A DNA stretch of 64,000 bases, taken from NCBI RefSeq assembly GCF_018991925.1, contig NW_024736071.1:8171453-8235452 (forward strand). The letters are read 5' to 3'. The notes beneath the pieces were generated by a model. The model was not told the origin of the DNA and did no database searches. It was given only the letters and a program-made list of their open reading frames with translations. The stretch is from Homarus americanus. Its lineage: Eukaryota; Arthropoda; Malacostraca; Decapoda; Nephropidae. Both the position numbers and the translations under genes were made by a program. This document shows, in pieces, positions 10,319 through 24,576 of this stretch (position 1 is its first letter; every line of letters begins with the position of its first letter).

Positions 10319-12264
10319 TGTAAGTCATTAGATGTCATTCAATCATTCTTAATGTTGTATAAGATATGTGCTGTTATGATACTTCTCTTCCACAACAAGA
10401 CCTCCAGAAGGGGTATATCATTTTCACTTCACAATAACCAGCGTCACCAATCAGCAGAACGTCCTTCTGAACCACCCACTCGACGCCAAGCACTCCACTC
10501 ATTCACGCACACTGCTGTTTCCTGGATACCCACCCCACTCACTGCTACTGCATTCTTCACTCCATTCTTCATCACTTTCTTGGTCTCCCACCCTCCCCTT
10601 CCTCCTACCAACCTTCTCTAAATGTACACTTACTTTTTGCCATCGTTTAATTCCTTTACTCTTGGTATTTTCAAGTATATTATATCTGTTGCTTATACTT
10701 TGTTTCTTCTTCTTCTCGTCTATGTTTCACACCCTTCAAAACTACATATGTAGGTTTAATAATTTCCTTCACAATCTCATCTTTACCTAATATGAAAGTC
10801 TCTCTCTCTCTCTCATTACATTCAGACATCACATTCTGATTTTTTCTTCAGACTCAAAAGAAGATGGCGGGTTGATTAGCTCCTCGCCCCGGGATTAAGA
10901 AAGGTATATAACCAACTCCTCTGCCTTATAATATATAATTAAATATAAGATATGAGATTTAAGTGTGACAAACCAACCATTAATTTTAGTGACAGTGTAA
11001 GATGTACATGATAGGTGCAACGCTCCATCTCGTCTAACCTGTCCAGGGGATGACGTAATGCTCTCTCCCCGGCAGGCAGGTAAGGTGATAATGAAGGTGG
11101 TCTCTGGCGCCTTACCTAACACAAGTGACAGACTCTACCACCGATGATTCACGTATCTACTAATTTTTTTTTTACTTATTTGCATTACAAGAATAGAAGC
11201 AAGTTCAATAAATGACTTAGTAATATTACAACATAAGTTACTGGTGGATAAACAAACATAAGACATATGTGCAACAAGAGAGAATGATGATAGATTGACG
11301 TATAAACAGACAAATGAATAGGAGTTTGATAAACAAAGAAGAACCTTCAGCCATGACAAACTTCCTCAGAATGCATGATAAGGGTCACTGACCAAGCTGG
11401 GCCAAGTCATGGTGGCATCAGAGGCAACAATTTATTATACCAAAAATTTTCTCTCCACTTCGTAACTGCCTTATCCCTAGGGTTTATATACTATGTTCAT
11501 GATTCACATTAGCAATTACAATCGTATCCATCACCAGGGTTATACTTGAGAGAGGCTCGTAGCAACCATCGCGTGACCTCTGCCAATTAAAGGTTTTGCC
11601 AATTTTCAATCACAAGAAAAAGATGACCATGTCCATTTTTTTTTTAGGGTGATATTGAGGAGGATGGTCCTAGGAGGAGACAGGTGCACACAGGCCAGGT
11701 ATCACATTAGGACCATAACGAGATAGGTTAACAATGGAGTTATCGACGCTAGAGAAAGGTGTTGCATGGCGCTGTTGCTCTCGCGCTGTGTTGTAAATAT
11801 GTGTGGAGTGTCAGTGTCTGAGTGATCATTTATGTTATTGGTTATTTTTCGACCGACTGTAAAAGATGTGTTTCTTGTGTTTTAATGATACGCATTCATG
11901 CTCCAAGACGGCTGCCATTATCCACCAAAAATAAAAAAATTTCGCCATTGTTTGTGAGATGTAACTCATGAAGATAAACACAAAGTTCTATAATAAACTC
12001 ACCAAATAGAATAATCGCTCCAGATAAACATAAAATTTATCAACACACCAAGCAATATAATCTCAAAATATACAATGGGTTTAAAACTTACAAAGGTAAT
12101 TGCCTTTCTACGTAGGAGCTCAATAATAATTAGGATGATTACAGTGATAAGCCACAGTGGTCATTATATATATTCTGGATAAAGGGAGAATTGCTATGCT
12201 CAGTCCCAGTGGTTTGTCGTCCACCTTTCTTAAAACAACTCTGGGAAACTGACAAAGAAATAGA
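10319..12264. other. Intergenic DNA, nothing recognised
   Basis: About 1.9 kb with short chance frames only, a small TCTCTC run near 10800-10814 and T runs near 11163 and 11636. Some moderately GC-rich stretches (10860-11110) show no domain I can name. Confidence 0.4.
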
Positions 12265-12870
<606 letters not shown>

Positions 12871-12976
12871 GTATATAAAAGAGTGAAAAATACGATGATG
12901 AAACTGAAAGTGATCTCACACAAGTTGTACCACCTGGAACGGCCCACGAGGTAGTTTACACACACACTCACACACA

Positions 12977-13442
12977 AGGAGACAGACTGGGGACATGGGG
13001 AGAGAGTGACACGTAGAAGGAATTAGACAGTGGGGAAGGAGAGAGACAGGGAGAAGTAGAGAGACAGGAAGAAGGAAAGAGACGGGGGGGAGGAAAGAAA
13101 CAGGGGAAGGAAAGAGGCAGGGAGAAGGAAAGAGACATGAAGGAGAGAGACAGGAAGAAAGAGTGCGACAGGGGGAAGGAGAGAGACGGGGGAAGAAAGA
13201 GCCAGGGAGAGGAAAGAAACGGGCAAGGAAAGACAGGGAGAAGGAAAGAGACAGGAGGAAGGAGAGACAGGGGGAAGGAGAAAAACAAGGGGAAGGAGAA
13301 AGACAAGGGGATGGAGAAAGACAAGGGGAAGGAGAAAGACAAGGGGAAGGAGAGAGACAGGCGGAAGGAAAGACAGGGACTAGGACAAAGACAGGCAAGA
13401 AAAGAGAGATGAAAACTTAGGGAATAAGCGAGAGAGAGAGAG
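12977..13442 (+). repeat. Polypurine tract (GGAGAAAGACAAGGG-type minisatellite)
   Basis: About 465 bases are almost all A and G, built from AAGGAAAGAGACAGGGAG and later an 18-base GGAGAAAGACAAGGGGAA unit, ending in (GA)n. Open frames on both strands (KERDRGKEK or SLSFPLSFS) are low-complexity by-products. The tract could form triplex (H-DNA). Confidence 0.9.
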
Positions 13443-13489
13443 ATGTCCCAACTAATCAGTCATAGACACTATTGCTACCCTTTCTTGCC

Positions 13490-14405
13490 CCTGTTTCCAC
13501 CTCTCCCTTTCCATCCTCAGCTCCGCCGACCCTTACACCCACCTCTCCGCCGCCCCATTTCCACCACCTCTGTGCTGCCCCCTGCGCCCCATTTCTACCA
13601 TCTCTCCGTCGCCCCATTTCCATTATCCCCCTCTCCGCCGCCCCATTTCCACCACCCCCCTCTGCGCCGCCCCCCTCTGCGCCGCCCCATTTTCACCACC
13701 CCCTCTCCGCCGCCCCATTTCCACCATCCCCCCTCTCCGCCGCCCCATTTCTACCACCCCCCTCTCCGCCGCCCCATTTCCACCATCCTCTCCGCCGCCC
13801 CATTTCTACCACCCTCTCCGTCGCCCCATTTCCACCATCCCCACCTCTCCGCCGCCCCATTTCCACCACTCTCTGCGCCGCCCTCTGCGCGCCCCATTTC
13901 TACCACCCTCCGCCGCCCCATTTCCACCATCCCCCTCTCCGCCGCCCCATTTCTACCACCCCCTCTCCGCCCCATTTTCACCATCCCCCTCTCCGCCGCC
14001 CCATTTCTACCACCCTCTCCGTCGCCCCATTTCCACCATCTCATCCTCTCCGCCGCCCCATTTCTACCACCTCCGCCGCCCCATTACCATCCCCCTCTCC
14101 GCCGCCCCATTTCACCACCCTCCGCCGCCCCATTTCCACTATCCTCTCCGCCGCCCCATTTCCTACCATCCCCCTTCCGCCGCCCCAGAGCATTTTCACC
14201 ATCCTCCGCCGCCCCATTTTTCACCACCCCCTCTCCGCCGCCCCATTTCACCATCCCCTTTCCTCCGCCGCCCTATTTTACCACCCCCTCTCCGCCGCCC
14301 CATTTTCACCATCCCCCCCTCTCCGCCGCCCCATTTCTACCACCCCCTCTCCGTCGCCCCATTTCCACCACCCCCCTCTCCGCCGTCCCCCTCTTCGCCG
14401 CCATC
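13490..14405. repeat. ~28-bp CCGCC/CCATTT minisatellite, about 32 copies
   Basis: Units contain CTCTCCGCCGCCCCATTT followed by CCACCATCCCC or CTACCACCCC, with variable lengths. The array is C-rich on the plus strand. Frames of 314 and 393 codons run through it (RRPISTTPLSAAP) but simply translate the repeat. Confidence 0.95.
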
Positions 14406-14536
14406 ATTCGTCGTAGCTTCGCACAACGTAATCTGATTTGCAAATTCGAGAAACCTTATTTGAGCCGATATGGATGTTTAACGCAATTTCAGATCACGAA
14501 TTTTAATCCGCTGAATCCTAGTCACAAGGCATCGAG

Positions 14537-15030
14537 CAGAGTGGAAAGAAGGGTGGTGAAGGGGTGGGGGTGCAGGAGAGAAGAGGGGTATGCCGATGGG
14601 GGGGAGGGGGAAGGAGGATGGTGAAGCGGGACAAGAGGGAAGAAGGGCAAGCAAGAGGGTGGTGAAGAGAGGAAGAAGGGTAGAGGGGGAGGCCGGAGGG
14701 CGGTGAAGGGGTGGGGAGGAACGAAAGGGAGAGAATGAAGGGAAGGAGGAAGGTAATGGAGGGAGAGATGGAAGAGTGGTGGCAAGAGAGTGGTCATTGG
14801 GGGAAAATGGGGGAGCTAGTGGGTATTGAAGGGGTGGGGGAGAGAAGAAAGGGAGGGAAGAATGGGGGGAGCATGAGCGTGGTGGAGGGTAGGGGTGGGA
14901 GAGAAAAGAGATGGGGGAGAGGAGAGAGAGGGTCTAGGAGAGAGAGAAGGGGGGGGGGCAAAAGAATGGGAGAGGGGAGGAGGGTAGGGGAGGGACGAGA
15001 AGGGAGAGAGAAACAGGAGGGTAGGAGGAA
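14537..15030 (+). repeat. Second polypurine tract, G/A-rich
   Basis: GAAGGGTGGTGAAGGGGTGG and AGAAAGGGAGGGAAG words give almost pure A/G on the plus strand over about 490 bases, with GGGGGGGGG near 14951. It has the opposite strand bias to the C/T-rich array just before it. Confidence 0.85.
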
Positions 15031-16926
15031 ATATAGATCAGACATGTATTAAGATGATTGAAATATATCGATGACAAAATAAGAAGAAAAACAAAGGAGA
15101 ATGTAATATGTCTCCGTTCGGGTGTCGTTGTCACTTATGTGTTCCAGTGTTCCAGTTAATACGAAGGAAAGGCGTCTCGTTCGATCGCTGCTTCGCTGTT
15201 ACGGGTTTTTCAGCGAAAGCAACGCAAAGAGAAAGGGACGTTTGGGGTTTCTGCCTTACACGCACGCACACCTGAGTAGAAAGCAGGAGGTGGGGAAGTG
15301 CGTGATGCCCCAGCTTTCCGTTATCACACACCTTATAATACAGTGGAGGAAGTCCTTGACGCCTTCTCGTTTCGTTTTCAGCCGACCTATTTAGATGTTT
15401 GTATTTTTAGTGGAACTCGTTGATACAGATTTTCTTCTCTACTGAGGTCTGGCTGTATCTTCGTTGATGCGGTGGACTAATAACATCCCGATGGACCATA
15501 TTCATTGTCAACATTAGTCACAATAATTAATACTTGGTCACATTTGTTATAAAGTCACAGTCTACCACTAAGTAACGATAGGTCTCACCAGATCATATAA
15601 ATGTACTTTACGTTCCTGGATAAGGGTAACGCATGCGACTCACTCACTTATAGATTAAAACCACCTAATGTGTCGCAAAACCAGCCATTATGAGACGAAA
15701 CCTGTGGTTGTTACAATAACCTAGTTTTATGACACAGCACCTGCTTTTATGACACAAAACCAACTGCTGGCACACACAAAACTTGCCACTGAAACCAACC
15801 TGACACACACACACTACAAAGTACAAACACCGACTAACTAATACACACTAAAATCGCAAAGAACGTCCCTCACACTTCCAAAACAAAACAAGAATATAAC
15901 ACACAGATGACAAACGGAGGAGCACAAACCAGAGTACTTATTAGGTCGAGTATTATCATTTTCATCCCATTTGACATTACGTAGGTATCAGCAACAAGAT
16001 CCCAGCAGACCACGAGGGGGCATAAGTCCGAATTCTGTGAACCGGAGCACAGCCGGAGATAGCGCCAAGAGATACCGATATGACAAGCGTTAGGCAGGAA
16101 GATCAATAATATCTGGAGTCGCCCTCCATCATACGCCCCCTGACGCTGATTATAAGATAGTTGGCCAAAAATTGTCTCTGTGTGATTAAAATCAGCTTGA
16201 GAATAATACTTAGCGGCCATAGTACGGGTGTATGACACGCCCCCAGGCGACTTGCGATGACCACTGCAATCTCTCGAATGATTACGACCATCTCCTCGTT
16301 ATTGATCACGGGAGACAATAATTTGGTGAAATATGATCGTGTATTTGTAGTCTTCTTCGTGTTCGGTGCGAGGTGGAAATAACATAAACTGCGTTGAGGT
16401 AATTTATATGTTCGATCATGGAGTACGAGTTCGGTGATCTGTTTGTGGTTGTGACGGTGGTCGATTGTGGTGTGTTGCGTGGAACCCGGGGGTTACCTGT
16501 GGGAGTCGGGAACCACTTACTCTCCTACCATTCAAGAGAGCAACAAGAGATAGAAGGCTGGCGTATGTTCGTTTAGCATAGCTTTAATGAGTGTGACGGT
16601 GACTAGTGGTGCTTTTGTTGTTTTTCTTATGATAAGGGATTTAAAGTTGTGTGAAAAGTAAACAAACGTAAGATATGGAAATTTAAAAATAAAAGAACGT
16701 TAAACATTAAATAGGGAAAGAGAGAAGATGATTTTCAAATGTGTTTCCTCTAACTCGTAAGTCCACCATATGAGAAACGGGTCATACCCCCCTGCCAACT
16801 AAGACGCTCCCACCGACACCTCCTCCATGACCCCTGCTGGATTCCCCCCCCCAGTAGGAGAACTGATGATCCTCTCCACAATACCCAAATAATGTGTATA
16901 TAATACTGACAATGTTCTCAAGTAAT
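15031..16926. other. Intergenic DNA, nothing recognised
   Basis: About 1.9 kb of unique-looking DNA. A 122-codon minus-strand frame at 15870-16238 has no recognisable domain and could be chance. CA-rich words occur near 15760-15850. Confidence 0.4.
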
Positions 16927-16960
16927 GTCCTTCCTTCCTTCCTTCCTTCCTTCCTTCCTT
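16927..16960. repeat. (CCTT)n microsatellite
   Basis: Eight consecutive CCTT tetramers. Confidence 0.95.
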
Positions 16961-18179
16961 AGTCTTTTAAAGGTGTCCATATAACAAGATAGTTATGACA
17001 CTATAGGGGAGGACTTAAACTGACACAAGGACCCAGTTCCACCAGAGACGGAACAAACATCAAAAAGGCAAACTGAAAAACGGCATTAAATACCCTAACG
17101 CTACGTGTGCAGGTGGGAGTAAATTAGGTTAAGTTAGGTTAATCTTAGTGTAGTTAATATAAAGGGAAAATAAGCTGAGGGAATTAATCATCAAGTGATC
17201 CGAGAAAACTATACCGAGAACGGGAACAAAATCCACACTCATAAGAGAACAAAGGAAACTCATTTAATAAAAGGGACTAAAAATAAAGTAACTCGTACAG
17301 ATAGATAAAAAAAAAATCAAGAAAGAGGACGAATCATTCTTGTGTGTTTCAAAACTATATAAAACCACATTAGGATTCCTAGTATTTCGTCCGGCCCGTA
17401 TCAACCAAATGCTCTTACATGGTCATTTTCCTTAAATTGATTCGATTTACGGATCATGAATACCAAGATTATGATCAATCGCTCTTATAGTTACTGAAAA
17501 GATCTTGTTTTTAATCTTTAATGAAAAACAAAAATCTTGAACTACGTCCAAGACTCAGTCATGGTACAGCCGAGTCAACTCTACAATAGAATATTTACAA
17601 ACTTCATTTACTAAACTTCCTCTGGAGTTTCAGATTCATGTGAAATTCGTCGCAGGAAACATCAGAATGAGGAAATGTGTAGTAAAAAAAAAATATGACG
17701 AAAGGAAGCAATGACAACAACCACCACCATCACCACCACAACAAAAACACACCCTGGCTCGCAGCAAAGAATCCCTCATTACTGACAACTATAATAAAGA
17801 AAACTAAAGGAAATAAACTATTAAATAAAATATACCATAAAATGAATTACAACGAAAATGGGAAGAAAAACACGCTATAAAAGAAACTCGAGCAATTTCT
17901 TTTTTAAACAAGGGCTCAGAGGTAATCATTTATATCTCGACATTACAAGTTTAAAATCACATCGAATTACCCGACCATGTGATCTGCCTGGCGAACACCG
18001 TATAATTACCCAGACTCAGACAGAAGACCTCATAACACAACCTTAATTTCATCTTGCCTCTCCGGTGACAAATAACAAAATTACAGTGTTCTGACTGGCG
18101 ACTGACTGCCCTGACTGGCGCAGTCCCCGAGTGGCTATCCAACTCCCTGGGAACACTGGAAGGGGTCCCTGAATTTCTA
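16961..18179. other. Intergenic AT-rich DNA
   Basis: No convincing gene. GGTTAAGTTAGGTTAATC near 17128 echoes the TTAGG word. A short CACCACCATCACCACCAC run sits near 17720. Confidence 0.45.
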
Positions 18180-18600
18180 CCCGGAGTGACAGAGTTTTCA
18201 CTAGGCACTCTCCAACTTTCCTGAGTGACTGAGTCTTCACTGAGTGGCTACCCAGCTTCCCCTTGAGTGACTGAGACTTCACCGAGTGGCTACCTAGCTT
18301 CCTCTTGAGTGACTGGACCTTCATTGAGTGGCTACCCAGCTTCCATTGAGTGACTGAGCTTTCAATGAGTGGCTACCCAGCGTCCTCTGACTGACTGACT
18401 AAGACTTCGTTGAGTTGCTACCCAGCATCCCCTGAGTGACAGAGCGTTCACTGAGTGGCCACCCAGCTTCCCTTGAGTGACAGAGCATTCACTGAGTGGC
18501 TATCCAGCTTCCCCTGAGTGACAGAGCCTTCACTGAGTGGCTACCCAGCTTTCCTTGAGTGACAGAGCCTTGACTGAGTGGCCACCCAGCTTCCTCTGCT
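18180..18600. repeat. ~42-bp minisatellite, about 10 copies
   Basis: Units read GAGTGACAGAGCCTTCACT then GAGTGGCTACCCAGCTTCC with point changes and small indels. Degenerate copies extend back to about 18085. Confidence 0.9.
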
Positions 18601-18754
18601 CACCAAGACATAATACACCATCACCTCAGGAGGATACATGAATAATTTACGTGTTCTTCAGTAACATCTCTCTCCCAGTTGTACTAATCTATTTTGTCGC
18701 CGTAAACGGAGGGGCATCATTATATACGTAATAGGATTGGCGGCTGCTCCTTCA

Positions 18755-18860
18755 GTCGCTCGTGGTGGTGGTGGTGGTGGTGATGAGGCCGGCGGCGGCG
18801 TTGGCGATAATGGCGGTGGTGTGGTGGCGGTGGTGTGGTGGTGGTGGTGGCGATGGGACG
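18755..18860. repeat. GGT/GGC triplet-rich tract
   Basis: Imperfect GGTGGTGGT and GGCGGCGGC runs that translate to poly-glycine or poly-tryptophan. The adjacent 18861-19199 has a scatter of TTGCTGTG words and no gene. Confidence 0.8.
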
Positions 18861-19199
18861 CCGCCGCTTCTCGCTGTGTAAGACGTATAGTTGCTGTGGT
18901 ACAGGTTGTTGTATGTCGAGGAGAAAGACAACGATAGATGCTGTGTGGTGATGGTCAGGTGGTCGTGGTGCTGTGTCGGAGGGAGGGCCTGAGATACTGC
19001 TTGTTGCTGTGATAGTACTTGTTGCTGTGTGGTGCTGAGTGTTGCTGCTGTTACGACACCCCCCTACCTCCCCAACAGGTGTCTCCTCCCTTTAATAACG
19101 AAAAAAAAATCTCATCTCAGAAGACCAACTCAAACAAGGTTATGACGATCATATACATTCAAAAGTTATAAACTCATCGTTATTAAAACACTCGTCGAA

Positions 19200-19694
19200 A
19201 TGAACTATAAACAATGGAACACTTTCGTCGAGCATTGTGGGAGGCATAGAGAAGAAAATAATATATATTTCACATTAAGATTGATAACCATAAAAAAAAC
19301 TCGGTACCTGAAATTACATGTTATTAAGAAGTGCAGAAAAACAAAAAGAATTTCATCCAAGGTGAAGAGAAAAGAAAGTAATTTTATTTACCTATATGAG
19401 AGAACAAAAATATTTATACACCTGAATCTGCAACATTATAATATTTTTCAAAGGCATCATTATCAAAATTTACCAATCGATGATGACGAAAACTGTATTG
19501 TAAGACTCGGAGTGTATTTATACATGCCAGAACACTACACTACTACACACCAACAAAGAACAGGTCGTATATTAGAAGGGCGCGGGGTGGGTGTAAACAC
19601 AAGCTCAGGTGTACAGAGTGGATGCATTAATGACAAGGCGCTGGGACAGGTAATATACCTAGTGGTTCCTCACACCCACTCACCCACTGGTTAA
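19200..19694 (+). CDS. Unrecognised 164-codon open frame (low confidence)
   Basis: An ATG-to-TAA frame of 164 codons lies in AT-rich, non-repetitive DNA, where chance frames are usually shorter. The product is basic in its first half (RYLKLHVIKKCRKTKRISSK) with no signal peptide, membrane segment or domain I recognise. A donor-like ACAG/GTAATA lies near 19648. Codon third positions are AT-rich, like non-coding flanks. It may be chance, a decayed element, or an exon read past its splice site. Confidence 0.2.
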   Translation: MNYKQWNTFVEHCGRHREENNIYFTLRLITIKKTRYLKLHVIKKCRKTKRISSKVKRKESNFIYLYERTKIFIHLNLQHYNIFQRHHYQNLPIDDDENCIVRLGVYLYMPEHYTTTHQQRTGRILEGRGVGVNTSSGVQSGCINDKALGQVIYLVVPHTHSPTG

Positions 19695-19781
19695 TTATAA
19701 CACGTCAACCACTGATGACATGTATGTGGCAACACACCAGTGGGGAGCTCCAACTCCTACTTTTCCACCTCTTCCTCCTCC

Positions 19782-20003
19782 TCCACTGACCTTCACCACT
19801 GTAACACTGACCTTCATCACTGTAACACTGACCTTCATCACTGTAAAACTGACCTTCATCACTATAACGCTGACCTTGATCACTGTAACACTGACCTTGA
19901 TCACTGCAACACTGACTTTCATCCTTGCAACACTAACCTTCCTCACTGTAACACTGACCTTGATCACTGTAACACTGACATTGATCACTGTAACACTGAC
20001 CAA
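19782..20003. repeat. 21-bp minisatellite, about 10 copies
   Basis: Units of the form ACTGTAACACTGACCTTCATC repeat head to tail. The frame is open on both strands because the period is a multiple of 3. Confidence 0.95.
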
Positions 20004-20029
20004 CACCACCCAGCATCACTACCTTCACC

Positions 20030-21125
20030 ATCACCACTAAAACCGTCACCACCACCACCACCACACAGCACCCTACCCACTACCCCACCACCACCACCAC
20101 ACACAGCCCCACCACTATCCCAGCACCACTACTACCACCACAGCCCCACCACTACCCTAGCACCACCACCACCACCACACAGCCCCCACTACCAGCACCA
20201 CCACCTTCACCAGTGTCATCATCATCATCATCATCATCACCACTAACACCACCCAGCATCACTACCATCCACCATCACCACCACTACCACTCAGCACCAC
20301 CACCACCACTCACACCAACACCACCTCAGCACCACCACCATCACCACTACCCAGCACCACCACCACCACCACACAGCCCCACCACTAGCCCCTACCACAC
20401 ACCACCACCACCAGCACCACTACCCAGCACCACTCACACAACACCACTCAGCACCACCAACACCCACACACCACCAGCACCACCAGCACACCACCCAGCA
20501 CCACCACCACCACCCAGCACCACCACCACCACCACCCAGCACCACCACCACCACACCACCACACCACCACCACCACACCACCACCACTACACCAGCCACC
20601 ACACCACCACCACCACCCACACCAGCACCACCACCAGCACCACCACCACCCAGCACCACCATACCCACAGCACCACCACCACACCACCACCACCCAGCAC
20701 CACCACCACTGCCACCACACCACCACCCAGCACCACCACCACCACCACCACACCAGCACCAGCACCACCACCAGCACCACCACCATCAGCACCACCACCA
20801 TCACCACCAGCCACTCGCCACCACTACCACACCCAGCACCACACCACCACCACCACCACCATTACCACCACCCAGCACCACCACCAGCACCACCACCACC
20901 CAGCACCACCACCACCCAGCACCACCACCCAACACCACCACCCACATCACCACCCAGCACACACCACCATCACCACCATCCAGCTCACCGCCACCACCCA
21001 GCACACACCACCACCACCACTACCACCACCACCGCACACACCACCATCACCACCCAGCACACACCACCACCACTACCAGCACACACCACCACCACCACAG
21101 CACACACACCACCACCACCACCACT
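20030..21125. repeat. CCA/CAC triplet-rich low-complexity array
   Basis: About 1.1 kb made of CACCACCACCAGCACCACC words with interspersed CAGC and CACAC. Long His/Pro/Thr frames (304 codons at 20213-21127) and their antisense V/W/G frames are repeat translations. Confidence 0.95.
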
Positions 21126-21985
21126 AGCACCACCAGCACCACACAGCACCACCAAAACCAAGCATCACCACCACCAAGCATCACCATCACCAAGCGTCAC
21201 CACCACCATTAAACATCACCACCAAGCATCACCACCACTACCACATCACCACAGCATCACCACCACCAAGCATCACCACCACCCAAGCATCACCACCACC
21301 AAGCATCACCACCACCAAGCATCACCACCACCAGCATCCCACCACCACCAAGCAGCATCACCACCACCAACCACCAAGCATCACCACCACCACCAAGCAT
21401 CACCACCACATCACCACCATACCCAGCATCACCACCACCAACCATCACCACCAGCCAAGCATCCACCACCACCAAAAACATCACCACCACCAAGCATCAC
21501 CACCGCTAAACATCACCAACCACATCAGCATCACCACCACCATCACCACCACTGCAAGCATCACCACCACCTCAGCATCACCACCACCAAGCATCATACC
21601 ACTACCAAGCATCACCACCAGCATCACCACCACAGCATCACCACCACCAAGCATCACCACCACATGCATCACCACCACCAAGCATCACCACCACCAACAT
21701 CACCACCACCAAGCATCACCACCACCAAGCATCACCACCACCAAGCATCACCACCACCAAGCATCACCACAGCATCACCACCACCAAGCATCACCACCAC
21801 CACCAGCATCACCACACCAGCATCACCACCACCAAGCATCACCACCACCAAGCATCACCACCACATCACCACCACCAGCATCACCACCACCAAGCATCAC
21901 CACCACCAGCATCACCACCGCAAGCATCACCACCACACAACCACCACTAAGCATCACCACCACCAAGCATCACCACCACTCAGCA
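21126..21985. repeat. CATCACCACCACCAAG minisatellite
   Basis: About 50 units of AAGCATCACCACCACC with variable numbers of CAC triplets. It continues from the CCA array and probably grew from it. Confidence 0.95.
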
Positions 21986-22119
21986 TCGGTATCCATAAAC
22001 ATATATAACCTTGTGCAAATGTTTTTTCTTCACAGTTTTTGTTGGTTGAGGCAAATGCAACACGTGACAGTATTGTGTTGTTGTTAGACCCCATAGTGCA
22101 TGATGCTAGTGTAAATATG

Positions 22120-22665
22120 GCGGAGGTGTGCATGTTGAGTGTGATGAAAATGTGGTGTGATAGTGGTGTGTGAAATAAAGTGGTGGTAGGGTGTGTAGTG
22201 GTAGTGTGAATGATGTGAGGTGGGTAGAGTGGTGGTGGGTGTGAGTAGGTAAAATGGTGGTGGAAATGGTGGTAGGGTGGAAGTGGGTGGTGTAGTGGGT
22301 GTGGTGGTGTGTGAGGTGGCGAAGATGTCTGTGGTGGTGGGTGTGTGTAGTGGAGTAGTGATCCTGTGGGCACTGGTGGTGGGTGGTGGTGGTATGTGGT
22401 GGTGGGTGTGTGGTGTAGTGGTGGTGGTGGTAATGGGAGTGTGGTTGGGTGAGGTTATGGTGAGGTGTGGCGGTGTTGGTGGTGGTGGTGGTGGTGTGTG
22501 TATGTGGTAGAGAAGGTGGTGATAGTGAGTGTGCGTAGGTGAGTAGAGGTGTGGTGGTGGGTGGTGGTGGTAATGAGTAGTGGTGGTAGAGGTGTGGTGG
22601 TGGGTGGTGGTGGTGGTAATAAGTAGTGGTGGTAGAGGTGTGGTGGTGGTGGTGGTGGTAGAGGT
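22120..22665. repeat. GGT/GTG-rich low-complexity array
   Basis: About 550 bases of GTGGTGGTGGGTGTG words on the plus strand, complementary in kind to the CCA-rich DNA at 20.0-22.0 kb. Frames through it are low complexity (HHHHTSTTTT on the minus strand). Confidence 0.9.
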
Positions 22666-23110
22666 TATGGTAATGGCGATAATAGTGCAAAATTGTGGTG
22701 CTAGTAATAATGACATAATACTATACATTGGTGTAATAGTACTGCTAATTATTACAACACAAGTGACCGATCATCAACTCCGTACAACAAGTTAATGAGC
22801 ATCTTAATCAGTCAACTCAGGTAGGTAATTCAAATTTATATCTAAGGTTCACTAAGTGTGGGGTGAGAGTCTGCAGGACCCGGTGAACCTGAACCACAGT
22901 TATCCAGATGATGGTTATATATATAATATTTTCTGAGGTATGAACAAAGTCACACCCAGACACAACACATCTAGTCTGGCGTAGAAAAAAAAAATAAGAC
23001 AAGTTTAAAATTTCTAATCCAGTATGATCTTTTCACAATTAAGTAACCAGTTGATCATGTGAAGATTAGCCATCCCAGCTCACTCCACCTTAAGATTAAT
23101 CACCTAGATG
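22666..23110. other. Intergenic DNA, nothing recognised
   Basis: Unique-looking sequence between the GGT array and the CCTAA run. Confidence 0.4.
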
Positions 23111-23160
23111 CTAACCTAACCTAACCTAACCTAACGTAACCTAACCTAACTTGACCTAAT
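23111..23160. repeat. Interstitial (CCTAA)n, arthropod telomere-type repeat
   Basis: Ten consecutive pentamer positions, seven of them exact CCTAA (four in a row, then CGTAA, then two more, then CTTGA, then one). The complement TTAGG is the canonical arthropod telomere repeat. Looser ACCTAA/AACCTA words continue to about 23240. Confidence 0.75.
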
Positions 23161-23790
<630 letters not shown>

Positions 23791-24212
23791 TTCAGTTCTG
23801 CTCTACATATGTACGCCTGGTACTATTCATCAACCAAACACAATATGTTTTTCTTATATATTGGACGTAAACAAAGTCGACATAGTGACTTGCCCCCCGC
23901 CCCCACACACACATAAGAACGTACATGAAATCGTGCGCGTTTATGTGTGCGTGTATTAAAATGTGTACACAATATACAGGGGTATGTGCGTGTCGTCGTG
24001 TGTACGCCTACGTACGAGGCCGATACTTCGATTCACAAGTCACAAGCGATTCAGATTGTTGATTATCAGTGACGTCAGGTGATGTACGAGGTGGTGGTGT
24101 TTATGGTGACTGGGCAGGTAGTTCGTGCATAATATGTATATCATCAAATATGGACCAGTATCGTGTAAACCGACCAGGTTCTACCACCAGGATACCTTAC
24201 ATTCTCTCGTTC

Positions 24213-24321
<109 letters not shown>

Positions 24322-24481
24322 AAACACTAACACACGCAAATTCATATTTCAAACACTATTTAAATATACTCATTTACTAGCATTCAGACACGGAAATACA
24401 CGCATCCACACACAATCGTATACATACATGTATTCCCAAATACGTACAATATACTCCAGTAAAAACCACAGAGGTATATAC

Positions 24482-24482
<1 letters not shown>

Positions 24483-24575
<93 letters not shown>
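24483..24575. repeat. (AC)n microsatellite, about 46 repeats
   Basis: Uninterrupted AC run. Confidence 0.95.

Positions 24576-24576
<1 letters not shown>

Noticed and set aside
13443..14624. 393- and 314-codon plus-strand proline-rich frames
   Set aside because: They are repeat translations of the CCGCC/CCATTT array, open in two frames at once.
15870..16238. 122-codon minus-strand frame
   Set aside because: No recognisable domain or supporting gene signals; its length is within chance for 64 kb read in six frames.
20213..22728. His/Pro/Thr-rich frames of 194-304 codons in the CCA/GGT regions
   Set aside because: Low-complexity triplet repeats with no non-repetitive coding part.
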